A stretch of DNA of 64,000 nt, taken from contig CAVZDP010000003.1 of NCBI GenBank assembly GCA_963774075.1, forward strand, positions 620,001 through 684,000, in the 5' to 3' direction. Both the position numbers and the translations under genes were made by a program. The notes under the pieces were generated by a model. That model was not told where the DNA came from. It saw only the letters and a program-made list of their open reading frames with translations, and ran no database searches. The DNA is from JBBQNR01 sp963774075 (GTDB taxonomy: Bacteria; Actinomycetota; Thermoleophilia; Solirubrobacterales; JBBDJG01). Below, one piece after another: positions 50,195-58,965 of the stretch. Position 1 is the stretch's first letter. Every line of letters starts with the position of its first letter.

Positions 50195-50908
50195 GTGAGC
50201 GCCCCGCTCCCCCTCGTCTACCTCGCCGCCGGCGAAGGCAGGCGCCTGCGTCCCCTGACCGAGGACAGGCCGAAGGCCCTGCTCGAGGTCGGAGACCGCT
50301 CGCTTGCCGAGCGCGCGCTAGCGAGCCTTCGCGCCGCCGGCATCGAGCGCATCGTGGCCGTGACGGGACACCGCCGGGAAGAGCTCTTGTCGCTCGGCGA
50401 GCTGGTGAGCGAGGAGCGGTTCAACCCGCGCTTTGCCGACGCGGGCAACGTGTATTCACTTTGGTGCGCGCGGGATGTCGTGTCGCAGGGTTGCTACATC
50501 GTCAACTCCGACGTCCTGTTCGACGGCGAGATCGCGCGCCGGCTCGTCGCACTCGATCGAACCGCCGTGCTGTGCGACTCCTCCCACGGAGTCGATGACG
50601 AGTCGATGAAGGCAGTCTGCGAGCAGGGCCGTCTGGTGAGGCTCTCGAAGCTCGCCGCCGTGGACTCCAACCCGGAGTACATCGGGCTCACGCGCGTGGA
50701 CCCGGCCGATGGACCTCTGCTGGCGGGCATCCTGGAGGAGTTCGTGGAACGCGGCGAGGTCGCCCCCTACTACGAGGCGGCGATCGAGGAGCTCGCAAGC
50801 AGGCTGCCCGTGGAGGCGGTCTCGGTGGAGGGGCTTGCCTGGATCGAGATCGACGACCACGACGACCTGGCGCGAGCACGCGCCCAGGTGCTCGAGCGCG
50901 TGCGATGA
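50195..50908 (+). CDS. COG1213-type nucleotidyltransferase (CTP:phospho-alcohol cytidylyltransferase-like)
   Basis: 237 residues from GTG 50195. The nucleotide-binding signature is LAAGEGRRLRPLTEDRPKALLEV. DAGNVYSLWCARDV (the NxxSL pattern of LicC/PntC/inositol-phosphate cytidylyltransferases), YIVNSDVLFDGEI with the metal Asp, and WIEIDDHDDLARA complete the fold. These relatives make CDP-choline, CDP-aminoethylphosphonate or CDP-inositol. Here the flanking glycerol-1-phosphate dehydrogenase-like and CDP-alcohol transferase genes suggest a CDP-polyol product (inference). It overlaps the dehydrogenase gene by 4 bp (ATGA). Confidence 0.82.
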   Translation: MSAPLPLVYLAAGEGRRLRPLTEDRPKALLEVGDRSLAERALASLRAAGIERIVAVTGHRREELLSLGELVSEERFNPRFADAGNVYSLWCARDVVSQGCYIVNSDVLFDGEIARRLVALDRTAVLCDSSHGVDDESMKAVCEQGRLVRLSKLAAVDSNPEYIGLTRVDPADGPLLAGILEEFVERGEVAPYYEAAIEELASRLPVEAVSVEGLAWIEIDDHDDLARARAQVLERVR

Positions 50909-52014
50909 GCTCGCTGCCCGAGCCACGGGCAGCCGCGACCGAGACGCTCGCGGTTTGGCGGCGCCACATCGAGCTGCCGCGTTACCTGCGCAAGGTTCAC
51001 GGCCACGCCGCGCTGGCGGCGGCGCTCACGGAGGTCTGCTCCGAGATGCGTTTCACCCGTCCCCTGATCGTCAGCGGGCCGACGGTGACGATGGAGCGGG
51101 CGCGGGCACTGGCGGCCGAGCTGCCGCTCGACTGTGGCGAGCCGCTGGTCGCGGCGGACAACTCGGAGCGACAGGTCGAGTCCCTCGCGGCTCGCGACCA
51201 GCTGCGGGATGCGGACGTCCTGGTCGCCGTAGGCGGTGGGCGCACGATCGACGTGGCCAAGTCCGTCTGCGAGGCGACCGGGCTGCCGGTGGTCTCGCTG
51301 CCCACCCAGCTGAGCGCTGACGGCATCGCCTCTCCGGTGAGCGTGCTGCGCACCGACGCCGGCACCGTCGAGAGCAGGCGCGCGCGGCTGCCGATCGGTG
51401 TGCTCGTGGACCTCGACTTCGTGGCTCGTTCTTCACCTCAGCGGATCCGCGCCGGCCTTGGCGACCTGCTTGCAAACCTCTCCGCGGTGCGCGACTGGCG
51501 CCTCGCGGCCGCCGCCGGGCGCGACTCGGTGGACGACTTCGCGGCTCTGCTCGCCCAGTCCGCGGCCGAGCTGGTCTACGGCACCGACGTGAGCAGCCTC
51601 GGCACCGGCAGGCCGGAACCGGCGCTGCTCGAGAGGCTCCTCGACGGCCTCGTCCTGAGTGGGCTGGCGATGGAGATCGCGGGGTCCACGCGCCCCTGCT
51701 CCGGCTCGGAGCACCTGGTCAGCCACGCGATCGACCGCCTCCATCCCGGGACCGCTCAGCACGGTGAGCAGGTGGCGCTCGGCGCGCTTCTGTCCGCCCA
51801 TCTGCAGGGCGAGGACTGGCGGGGGCCGAGAGAGTTCCTGCTCGAAGCCGGCATGGAGGCCTCCGCGACGGGACTCGGCCTGGGCGAGGTGGAGCTCGCC
51901 GCCGCCGTGCGCTCCGCGCCGTCCACACGGCCCGGCCGTCACACCGTGCTCGACGAGATCGACCTCGTCGACGAAGCGCTGCTTCCAGCCGTGAGCGAGG
52001 TGCTTCGTGGTTAG
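50905..52014 (+). CDS. sn-Glycerol-1-phosphate dehydrogenase-like (EgsA/AraM family)
   Basis: 369 residues. Family motifs are VAVGGGRTIDVAKSVCEATG (NAD(P) site), SLPTQLSADGIASPVSVLR, RLPIGVLVDLDFV and RIRAGLGDLLANLSAVRDW, with the metal Asp. CSGSEHLVSHAIDRL and GTAQHGEQVALGAL carry the metal His residues. These match archaeal G1P dehydrogenase and bacterial AraM rather than glycerol dehydrogenase. It would reduce dihydroxyacetone phosphate to sn-glycerol-1-phosphate. In B. subtilis AraM feeds heptaprenylglyceryl phosphate; here the coupled nucleotidyltransferase suggests nucleotide activation instead. One position usually Asn (SNDG) is Ala (SADG). Confidence 0.85.
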   Translation: MSSLPEPRAAATETLAVWRRHIELPRYLRKVHGHAALAAALTEVCSEMRFTRPLIVSGPTVTMERARALAAELPLDCGEPLVAADNSERQVESLAARDQLRDADVLVAVGGGRTIDVAKSVCEATGLPVVSLPTQLSADGIASPVSVLRTDAGTVESRRARLPIGVLVDLDFVARSSPQRIRAGLGDLLANLSAVRDWRLAAAAGRDSVDDFAALLAQSAAELVYGTDVSSLGTGRPEPALLERLLDGLVLSGLAMEIAGSTRPCSGSEHLVSHAIDRLHPGTAQHGEQVALGALLSAHLQGEDWRGPREFLLEAGMEASATGLGLGEVELAAAVRSAPSTRPGRHTVLDEIDLVDEALLPAVSEVLRG

Positions 52015-52026
52015 AAGAGCCGCTCG

Positions 52027-52686
52027 GTGAAGGAAGCCCTCGGCGACGCAGCCGGTCGCCCCCAGGCCGCAGAGGCGCCACTGGTCAGGCCGTCCGGGGC
52101 GGGCGACGAGGCTGCGGTCGCGGCTCTCATCTACGAAACGGCGCCACACCTGCACGACATGATGCTCGGCACCCGCGAGCAATCGCTCGCGATGCTGACC
52201 GCAGCGTTCCGGCGCTCGGGGAACAACGCGAGCGCCGAGGTCGTGCACGTCGCAGAGATCGGAGGCGAGGTGGCCGCGGCGATCGCGTGCTTTCCCGCCC
52301 GCGAGTCGCGCGCTCGCGGCCGCGCCCTGATGCGGCTCGTCCTCTCACGTTCGCCGTTCTGGCACTGGCCCCGTGAGGTCGGTTTCTACTGGCGAGGAGG
52401 TCGCGTCGTTCCGAGCGCACCCGCGGAGTCGCTTTACGTGGACGCGCTGGCCACCGCGGAGGGGTTCCGTCGCCGCGGAGCTGCGGTCGCGCTGCTCGAG
52501 CTCGCCGAGCGCAGGGCCGTCTCGCTCGGCCTCACGCGCGTGGCGCTCGATACCGAGCTCGACAACAGGCGAGCGCGGTTGCTGTATGAGAGCTTCGGTT
52601 TCGAGACCAGGGGCCAGACGAGGCCCCGGCTCGGCCTGCCCGGGTTCGTCTCCTATGTGAAGACGCTCACTCGCCCAGGATCTTGA
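52027..52686 (+). CDS. GNAT-family N-acetyltransferase
   Basis: 219 residues from GTG 52027, 12 bp after the dehydrogenase-like gene. The acetyl-CoA site is LYVDALATAEGFRRRGAAVALL, with LALDTELDNRRARLLYESFGF as the C-terminal part of the fold. An N-terminal segment (PLVRPSGAGDEAAVAALI) begins the GNAT domain. The acceptor is unknown; the position suggests it may acetylate a product of the CDP-polyol/polysaccharide genes. The last 20 bp overlap the convergent YjbQ-family gene. Confidence 0.8.
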   Translation: MKEALGDAAGRPQAAEAPLVRPSGAGDEAAVAALIYETAPHLHDMMLGTREQSLAMLTAAFRRSGNNASAEVVHVAEIGGEVAAAIACFPARESRARGRALMRLVLSRSPFWHWPREVGFYWRGGRVVPSAPAESLYVDALATAEGFRRRGAAVALLELAERRAVSLGLTRVALDTELDNRRARLLYESFGFETRGQTRPRLGLPGFVSYVKTLTRPGS

Positions 52687-53128
52687 TCACGAGCCGCTTG
52701 CGGCGGCCTCCGTCGAACTCGGTGTAGAAGACCTGCTGCCACGGGCCGAGATCCAGCCGGCCTTCCGTAACCGGGATCACGACCTGGTGGTGCACGAGCA
52801 GGTTCTTGAGGTGCGCGTCGCCGTTGTCCTCGCCGCCCCGATGATGGCGGTAGTCCCCGGGGTCCGGTAACAGCGAGCGCGCCGTCTCGTTCGCGGGCGG
52901 CTTCCAGCTCGGGGGCGCGATCTTGTCGAGCCACTCGAGCACGTCCTCTTGGATGCCCGGCTCGTCATCGTTGATCCAGACGCCCGCCGTGATGTGCATC
53001 GCCGAGACGAGCGCCATCCCCTCCTCGATGCCCGAGTCGTCGACGGCATCCTGCACGTCTTCCGTGATGCGAACGAACTCCCGGCGCTCGCGTGTCTGAA
53101 AAGTCAGGTAGGTGGTGTGCGAGTTCAC
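52667..53128 (-). CDS. yjbQ: YjbQ/UPF0047 family protein
   Basis: 153 residues from GTG 53128. The family pattern is clear: GMALVSAMHITAGVWINDDE, the YRHHRGGEDNGDAHLKNLL block with metal-ligand His, VVIPVTEGRLDLGPWQQVFY and FDGGRRKRLVIKILGE. Some members have thiamine-phosphate-synthase-like activity, but the physiological role is unsettled. Its start overlaps the stop of the upstream glycosyltransferase gene by 4 bp. Confidence 0.9.
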   Translation of the reverse strand: MNSHTTYLTFQTRERREFVRITEDVQDAVDDSGIEEGMALVSAMHITAGVWINDDEPGIQEDVLEWLDKIAPPSWKPPANETARSLLPDPGDYRHHRGGEDNGDAHLKNLLVHHQVVIPVTEGRLDLGPWQQVFYTEFDGGRRKRLVIKILGE

Positions 53129-54102
53129 GGTCGAGCCCCTTTCGGGTTGCGCTGCATTGAGTCGAGCTTGCGGTTGTGTTCGGCCGCCGCCTCCCGCATG
53201 CCCTCGCCGCGGCGAGGGAACAACGAGTGGTAGGCGTGCGCCGTGTAGCGGCCGGCGCTGCGCCCGGGGCGAAGCGCCGCGGCCAGCGCGCGGATCGAAT
53301 AGGCCAGCGCGCTCGAGGCGCGCACCGCCAGCGCCGCGGCTCGCCCGCGGTGCTTCCGTACGAAGCGGTCCCTGTTGCGCGAGAACTCGACGATCCGCCT
53401 CGTCGCGGAGGCTCCGTGCGAGAGCTGCTCGCGGTGAACGACGCGGGCGAAGGGCACGAACAGCACCGACCAGCCGGCGTCCCTGGCGCGGCGCTGCCAG
53501 TCGACTTCGTCGGAGTAGACGAAGAATGCCGGGTCGAGCGGCCCGACCTGCTCGAACGCTCGCCTTCGCACGAGCATTCCGGCCGACTGCACCCAGTCGA
53601 CCTCGCGCACGTGCGAGCCCCTGCTCTGCACGGTGAAGAGCCGGTGGAGGAAGAGCGCGCCGGCGAGTGCGGTGATCCAGCCGGGAAAACGCCAGGCCGA
53701 AGGCTGCGGGCTGGCGTCCGCCGCCAGCAGGCGCGCGCCCGCGACCGCCGCGCCGGAGTCGCCCTCGAGGGCCTCGAGTAGTGCGTCGGCCGCTCCGGCC
53801 GTCAACTCCGAGTCCTCGTTCAGAAGCAGGCAGTGCCGACCTCGCGCGAGCGCCATCAGCTCGGAGTCGTTCTCAGGCTTGCCCCGCCTGCGCTCGAGCG
53901 CGATCAGCGTCAGGCGCTCGCCGTACTTGGTCTGAACGGCTGCCGCCGAGCCGTCGTCGGATGCGTTGTCCAGGACGAGCACCTCGAACGGAACCGAAGG
54001 TGGATTGGCGAAGACCGACTCGAGGCAGCCGAGCAGAAGCTCACGGCCGTTCGTGTTGACCACGCAGACGGAGATCGTGGGGGCGGCGTTCACGGCGGCC
54101 AT
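53125..54102 (-). CDS. Family 2 glycosyltransferase (rhamnosyltransferase-like)
   Basis: 325 residues. The GT-A fold has ISVCVVNTNGRELLLGCLESV, EVLVLDNASDDGSAAAV, HCLLLNEDSELTAG (DxD-type metal site) and SAGMLVRRRAFEQVGPLDPAFFVYSDEVDW, followed by HREQLSHGASATRRIVEFSRNRDRF. This matches WcaA/WbbL-like transferases that add sugars to lipid-linked saccharides. C-terminal amphipathic segments may contact the membrane. It is divergent from the GT4 gene; both starts lie within 12 bp. Confidence 0.88.
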   Translation of the reverse strand: MAAVNAAPTISVCVVNTNGRELLLGCLESVFANPPSVPFEVLVLDNASDDGSAAAVQTKYGERLTLIALERRRGKPENDSELMALARGRHCLLLNEDSELTAGAADALLEALEGDSGAAVAGARLLAADASPQPSAWRFPGWITALAGALFLHRLFTVQSRGSHVREVDWVQSAGMLVRRRAFEQVGPLDPAFFVYSDEVDWQRRARDAGWSVLFVPFARVVHREQLSHGASATRRIVEFSRNRDRFVRKHRGRAAALAVRASSALAYSIRALAAALRPGRSAGRYTAHAYHSLFPRRGEGMREAAAEHNRKLDSMQRNPKGARP

Positions 54103-54113
54103 AATGCCCGCTC

Positions 54114-55235
54114 ATGCGGATCACGGTCGTCGACCCCCCGGCGTACACGCCTCCGTACGACCATTCCCTCTGCTCCGCGCTGGGGGCCCGCGGCCACGAC
54201 GTGTCCCTGCTGACGAGCCGCTTCCGTCACGGGCCCGTGCCCACGCCCGCGGGCTACGTTCGCACGGAAAGCTTCTACCGGCTGGCCGATGGGCACCCGG
54301 CGGCGAAGGCCGCGCAGCATCCGCTCGACATGTTGCGCGCGGCGCGGCGGCTGCACGATGCCCCGCCGGGCGTCGTGCACTTCCAGTGGCTGCCTCTTCC
54401 CTGGCTCGACGGCAGGTTGGCCGCGCGCTTCCCGGGGCCGCGCCTGCTGACGGCCCACGACCTCCTCCCACGGGAGGGCTCTCGGGGCCGGCGCGCAGCG
54501 GCCCGGCGCCTGTTCGACGCCGTGGATGCGGTGGTCGTTCACTCCGACGCGGGGCGCAGGCGGCTCGTGGAGGAGCTCGCGGTTCCCAAGGAGCGTGTGA
54601 GGGTCGTTCCCCACGGCGCCTTCGATTACCTGACACGGCTCGGTTCCGAGGCGCCCATAGATCCTGCCGCCGGGGACCTCGACGGCCGCAAGGTGGTGCT
54701 CTTCTTCGGACTGTTGAGGCCCTACAAGGGAGTCGACCTGCTCGTGGAGGCATTCGCCGCCGCGCCCGGCGACGCCTTACTGCTCGTGGCGGGCCGCGCC
54801 ATGATGCCCGTCGAGCCGCTGCGCCGCCGCGCGGCCGAGCTCGGGATCGCGGATCGCGTGCGCATCCTGCCTCGCTTCGTGTCGGAGCCCGAGATCCCGG
54901 CCTTGTTCCGGCGCGCGGACCTGATCGCGCTTCCCTATCGCGAGATCGAGCAGTCGGGAGTTCTCTTCACCGCACTCGCGTTCGGACGCCCCCTGCTGCT
55001 GAGCGCAGTGGGAGGGTTCGTGGAGGTCGCTGAGCGCCACGGCGCCGCGCGGCTCGTTCCGCCCGGCGATGCGGACGCGCTGGGAGCGTCCCTCGCCGAC
55101 CTGCTGCGCGACGACGAGGCACGCGCCGAGCTCGCGGCCGCAGCTCGAGCCGCCGCGGAGGGGCCGTACTCGTGGCGGCGCGCGGCCGAGGCGTCCGAGC
55201 AGCTCTACGGAGAGCTCCTGGAGCGAGCCAGATGA
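54114..55235 (+). CDS. Family 4 glycosyltransferase
   Basis: 373 residues, GT-B fold. The C-terminal donor domain has VLFFGLLRPYKGVDLLVEAF and RILPRFVSEPEIPALFRRADLIALPYREIEQSGVLFTALAFGRPLL, the E-x7-E-like signature of GT4 with one acidic position conserved. The N-terminal domain (PPYDHSLCSALGARGHDV, VVHFQWLPLPWL) binds the acceptor. It is part of the polysaccharide assembly set and overlaps the next transferase by 4 bp (ATGA). Confidence 0.88.
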   Translation: MRITVVDPPAYTPPYDHSLCSALGARGHDVSLLTSRFRHGPVPTPAGYVRTESFYRLADGHPAAKAAQHPLDMLRAARRLHDAPPGVVHFQWLPLPWLDGRLAARFPGPRLLTAHDLLPREGSRGRRAAARRLFDAVDAVVVHSDAGRRRLVEELAVPKERVRVVPHGAFDYLTRLGSEAPIDPAAGDLDGRKVVLFFGLLRPYKGVDLLVEAFAAAPGDALLLVAGRAMMPVEPLRRRAAELGIADRVRILPRFVSEPEIPALFRRADLIALPYREIEQSGVLFTALAFGRPLLLSAVGGFVEVAERHGAARLVPPGDADALGASLADLLRDDEARAELAAAARAAAEGPYSWRRAAEASEQLYGELLERAR

Positions 55236-56380
55236 CGGCGCTGGAGATCGCATTCTGGCTCTCGTCGGCGCTGATCGTGTACACGCACCTCGGCTATCCG
55301 CTGCTCCTACGCGTGATCGTGTCCTTGCGCAGGGAGCATCGCCCGCGCCGGTCGGTCGAGCGCTTCGAGCCGAGCGTCAGCCTGATCGTCGCCGCGCACG
55401 ACGAGGAAGACTTCATCGAACGCAGGCTCGAGAACGCGCTCGCGCTCGATTATCCGCGCGACCGGCTCGAGGTCATCGTCGCATCCGACGGCTCAGGCGA
55501 CGACACTGTCCGCATCGCGCGCGGGGTGGCGGCGCGCGACCAACGTGTGCGCGTGCTCGATCTGCCTCGCGGCGGCAAGGTCACGAGCCAGGACGTCGCC
55601 GTCGAGGAGGCAACGGGAGACGTGCTCGCCTTCTCCGACGCGAACGCCCTCTGGGAGCGCGGGGCGCTCGAGCTGCTGGTGCGCCAGTTGGAAGATCCGG
55701 AGGTGGGCTACGTCTGCGGGCAGCTTCGCTACCTCGATGCCGACGGCGACAACCAGGAGGGCGCGTACTGGCGCTTCGAGACCGCCATCCGGGCACTCGA
55801 GAGTCGGGCGGGATCGATCACCGCCGGCAACGGAGCGATCTATGCCGTGCGACGGTCGGCGTACCTGCGCCTCGATCCGCGTACGAGCCATGACCTCGCG
55901 CTGCCGTTCAATCTCGTGAAAAAGGGCTGGCGCGCGACTTACGAGCCGCGAGCGCGAGCCGCCGAGCGGCCGCTCGCGTCGGTCGAGAGCGAGTTCCGGC
56001 GCAAGCGGCGGATGATGAGTCACGCCTGGCCGATGGTGGTGCGCGGCGGAATGCTGGATCCGCGCGGTTACGGCCTCCTCTACGGGATCGAGATCTTCTC
56101 GCACCGCGTCCTGCGCTACGCGACGCCCCTGTTGCACGTAATCGCCCTCGGGACCAACGTGGCGCTCGTGGAACGGGGGTCGGTGTACGTCGTCACGCTC
56201 GCGCTGCAGCTCGCGGTGCTGGTCGCGGCCGCCCTCAATCCGGTGACGGGAGGCCGCGTGAGGGTATTCGCCCTCTGCTACTACTACGTGCTCGTGACCG
56301 CCTCGCTCGCCGCCGGCCTCTGGGACTGGCTTCGCAAGGGAACGCCGGCGACCTGGGAGCGGGCGGAAGGCCGGGCTTGA
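55232..56380 (+). CDS. Membrane-associated family 2 glycosyltransferase
   Basis: 382 residues from ATG 55232. An N-terminal helix (LEIAFWLSSALIVYTHLGYPLLL) is followed by the GT2 domain: VSLIVAAHDEEDFIERRLENAL, VIVASDGSGDDTVRIA, LAFSDANALWERGALELLV (metal Asp) and TAGNGAIYAVRRSAYLRLD, with RRMMSHAWPMVVRG as a QxxRW-like segment (RRKRRMMSHAW). Two or three C-terminal helices complete it. This is the architecture of processive or membrane-bound polysaccharide synthases. It overlaps the sugar transferase gene by 4 bp (TTGA). Confidence 0.87.
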   Translation: MTALEIAFWLSSALIVYTHLGYPLLLRVIVSLRREHRPRRSVERFEPSVSLIVAAHDEEDFIERRLENALALDYPRDRLEVIVASDGSGDDTVRIARGVAARDQRVRVLDLPRGGKVTSQDVAVEEATGDVLAFSDANALWERGALELLVRQLEDPEVGYVCGQLRYLDADGDNQEGAYWRFETAIRALESRAGSITAGNGAIYAVRRSAYLRLDPRTSHDLALPFNLVKKGWRATYEPRARAAERPLASVESEFRRKRRMMSHAWPMVVRGGMLDPRGYGLLYGIEIFSHRVLRYATPLLHVIALGTNVALVERGSVYVVTLALQLAVLVAAALNPVTGGRVRVFALCYYYVLVTASLAAGLWDWLRKGTPATWERAEGRA

Positions 56381-57045
56381 CTCACCCGGAAGAGGCGCCG
56401 ACGGTTTCGCCAGACGGCGGCGCCCCAATTCCCCCGGACCCCCGACCCGCGCTCCCGCGCGCGGCCAAGCGGCTGCTCGACCTCGCCGCGGCCGCCGCCC
56501 TGCTGGCGCTGACCGCTCCGCTGCTCGCGCTCGCCTGCGCCGCGATCGCTCTCGAGAGCCGCGGCTCTCCGCTCTATCGCCAGCGACGGGTCGGGAGGGC
56601 CGGTGCGCCGTTCGACCTCTACAAGCTGCGAACGATGGTGAGCGGCGCCGAGATCATGGGCTCGGGCCTCGCGGTCGACGAGGGCGACCCTCGAATCACC
56701 CGCGTGGGCGCCCTGCTGAGGCGCTTCTCGCTCGACGAGCTCCCCAATCTCGTCAACGTCCTGCGCGGCGAGATGAGCCTCGTCGGGCCGCGCCCCACGG
56801 TGCAGGTGCAGGTGTCGCAGTACAGCGAGCGCCAGCGGGGCCGGCTCGCGGTCGAGCCGGGCATCACCGGCTGGGCCCAGTTGAAGGGCCGGGCGGCGCT
56901 TCCGTGGAACGAGCGGATCGAGCTCGACCTCTGGTACATCGAGCACTGGTCGCTGCGACTCGACCTCAGGATCCTCGTGGCGACGGCGGGCCTGCTCGCG
57001 ACGGGGCGTGGACTGTATCGGGGGGAGACCGGAGGTTGGCGGTGA
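56377..57045 (+). CDS. Initiating polyprenyl-phosphate sugar-1-phosphate transferase (PglC/WcaJ type)
   Basis: 222 residues from TTG 56377. One membrane or re-entrant helix (LLDLAAAAALLALTAPLLALACAAI) is followed by YRQRRVGRAGAPFDLYKLRTM, SLDELPNLVNVLRGEMSLVGPRP with the catalytic Asp-Glu dyad, and EPGITGWAQLKGR. It transfers a sugar-1-phosphate to undecaprenyl phosphate, the first membrane step of the repeat unit. It is small, hence the monotopic PglC form rather than the long WbaP form. It converges on the amidase gene after 12 bp. Confidence 0.92.
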   Translation: MTHPEEAPTVSPDGGAPIPPDPRPALPRAAKRLLDLAAAAALLALTAPLLALACAAIALESRGSPLYRQRRVGRAGAPFDLYKLRTMVSGAEIMGSGLAVDEGDPRITRVGALLRRFSLDELPNLVNVLRGEMSLVGPRPTVQVQVSQYSERQRGRLAVEPGITGWAQLKGRAALPWNERIELDLWYIEHWSLRLDLRILVATAGLLATGRGLYRGETGGWR

Positions 57046-57057
57046 GTGCGCCGGACC

Positions 57058-58902
57058 TTATTCGGCGATGACCTCGATCGGCTTGGAGCGCGCGCTCAGG
57101 TTGCGGCCGTCGGCGTCGACTCCCAGACGTAGCCTGTAGCCGCCCGGCTTCGCCAGCCGATAGGACGCGATCGTCTTTCCTTTGCGCACACGCAGCTTGC
57201 GTTTCAGCACCCGGCGGTAGTCGCCGGTGCTGCTGCGGCGGTCGACGATCAAAAGCGCCGTCCGCTTGCGTGGTCGTACGCTGCCGGTGACGGTCACGCG
57301 CCGCCCCGCCGGCACTCGCGTCGCGGCCGCAAGCGGCGCGAGCGCCGCCGTCACGAGTGGACGGACGCCGACGTTGAGCCTACGGGAGGCCGACGGGCGC
57401 AGCGCGCCGTCGCCCGTGAAGTCGGCGAGCAGCGTGCGGTTGAAGACGAGTCGCACGTTGAGGCCGAAGAAGCCGGCCCCGTCCGTCGGTGTGGCGGTCA
57501 GCTTCCGCGTCGCGCCCGAGAAGCTGATGGTCCGCAGCGCAACCAGGCGCCCCGGAAGCGGGCTGCCGTCGAGCCCCGTCAGCAGCCCGGACAGGCGAGC
57601 CTTGCGACCGTAGGGAATCCGCTGGCGCTGGACACGCAGGTCGAGGCGCGTCGCGGCGCGGGCGTCGGGCGAGACCATCTGGCGCAGCCGCGGCAGCTGC
57701 GCGTAGAGGCCGTCGCCGGGGCACGCCGTGGCGTCGCCGTCGCGATGACCGGAGATCGCGTCGAGCTGCACGTCGGCCCCTGCCGGATAGCGGTTGAGGG
57801 GCCCGCCGGCCGAGCGCACCACGACCTTCGACTGCGGCGCGACGCCGTGCAGCGCGAGCTTCCAGGAGAGGAGTCGCGTGAGCGCGCCGAGGCCCTCCTC
57901 GCTCTGCCCCGAGGTGCTGAACGTGCCGAGGCTCGAGATGCCGGTCGACTGCGAGTTGTAGCCCTGAGCCTGTGCACCCACGACGGCCTGGTCGACGCCG
58001 CCCGCGCGACCCTCGAAGATCTTCCCGTACCTGTCCACGAGGAACTGGTAGCCGATGTCGTTCCAGCGGTTCGAGTTGCGGTGGTAGCGGCAGATGCCGA
58101 GCACCATCGCCGCCGAGTCCTCGGGTCCATAGTCGTTGGCGGTGACGGTGTGGTGGATGAACGCGAGTCGCACCTCGCCGTAGCTGGGGGCCGCACGCGG
58201 CGCGCACGACGACGCGCCCCACTGCTCGCGGGTGACGATCTCGGGCTGTGAGGTGTCCGCGCTCGCCTTCGCTCCGGCGAGCGAGGCGAGCCGGCCCACA
58301 GCCGCGCTGACCGTGCGCCGCAACATGGACCTCGCCCGCTCGGGCGCCGTCGCCGTTCCACGCGAGTTGACGAAGTGGAGTCGAACGCCTCGCACCGTGC
58401 CCGGCGTGGCGACGCGGTACTGGACCTCGTCTGCCTCGCCGGCCCACAAAGGGTCTGAGAGGGTGGCGCGTCGCCCGGCTTCCGCGCTGCCGGCGTCTGG
58501 GGCATGGTCGTCCTCGACCGGCACCCGAACCCAGGCGCTCCAGGACCCCCCGTCGCGGCGCACGCGGACGCTCAGCACAGCATCCGAGCGGCCCCGCCAG
58601 CGAAACCCCACGACGTTGAACCGCTTCGGGGCGTCGATCACCCCCGAGCGAAGGATGTGAACGTCACGCGACGTTGCGCCCTCGCGCTCACCGCCATGCG
58701 TGCCCAAGCGCGCCGACGCACCCGCGAGCGTGCGCTCGAGCCGAAGCGTGCGATCGGACAGCTCGAAGTCGACCGGCTTCGGCACGTAGGGGCGGGTGGA
58801 TAGCGCCGGGGCCGCGAGCCAGGCGATCCCCGCGAGCAGGCCCGCCGCGGTCGTGATCGTTCCTCGTGCGACGGCTCGGCGAAGCTTGCGCGATCTGCTC
58901 AT
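57058..58902 (-). CDS. Secreted N-acetylmuramoyl-L-alanine amidase (PGRP/amidase_2)
   Basis: 614 residues from ATG 58902 (SRSRKLRRAVARGTITTAAG). The signal peptide or anchor is AAGLLAGIAWLAAPALS. An N-terminal beta-rich domain (about 40-200) has FRWRGRSDAVLSVRVRRDGG. The amidase domain (about 220-420) has TREQWGASSC, LAFIHHTVTAND with a zinc His, YQFLVDRYGKIFEGRAGG and ISGHRDGDATACPGDGLY with the second His and the Cys ligand. C-terminal Ig-like modules (VTGSVRPRKRTALLIVD) follow. It cleaves the peptide from MurNAc in the wall and could release or remodel envelope polymers. Confidence 0.9.
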   Translation of the reverse strand: MSRSRKLRRAVARGTITTAAGLLAGIAWLAAPALSTRPYVPKPVDFELSDRTLRLERTLAGASARLGTHGGEREGATSRDVHILRSGVIDAPKRFNVVGFRWRGRSDAVLSVRVRRDGGSWSAWVRVPVEDDHAPDAGSAEAGRRATLSDPLWAGEADEVQYRVATPGTVRGVRLHFVNSRGTATAPERARSMLRRTVSAAVGRLASLAGAKASADTSQPEIVTREQWGASSCAPRAAPSYGEVRLAFIHHTVTANDYGPEDSAAMVLGICRYHRNSNRWNDIGYQFLVDRYGKIFEGRAGGVDQAVVGAQAQGYNSQSTGISSLGTFSTSGQSEEGLGALTRLLSWKLALHGVAPQSKVVVRSAGGPLNRYPAGADVQLDAISGHRDGDATACPGDGLYAQLPRLRQMVSPDARAATRLDLRVQRQRIPYGRKARLSGLLTGLDGSPLPGRLVALRTISFSGATRKLTATPTDGAGFFGLNVRLVFNRTLLADFTGDGALRPSASRRLNVGVRPLVTAALAPLAAATRVPAGRRVTVTGSVRPRKRTALLIVDRRSSTGDYRRVLKRKLRVRKGKTIASYRLAKPGGYRLRLGVDADGRNLSARSKPIEVIAE

Positions 58903-58965
58903 CTCGATCCTTGAACACACCCACCGCGCCGCGGTTGCGTGCGCCGCGCCCGGTTGACGCAGACG

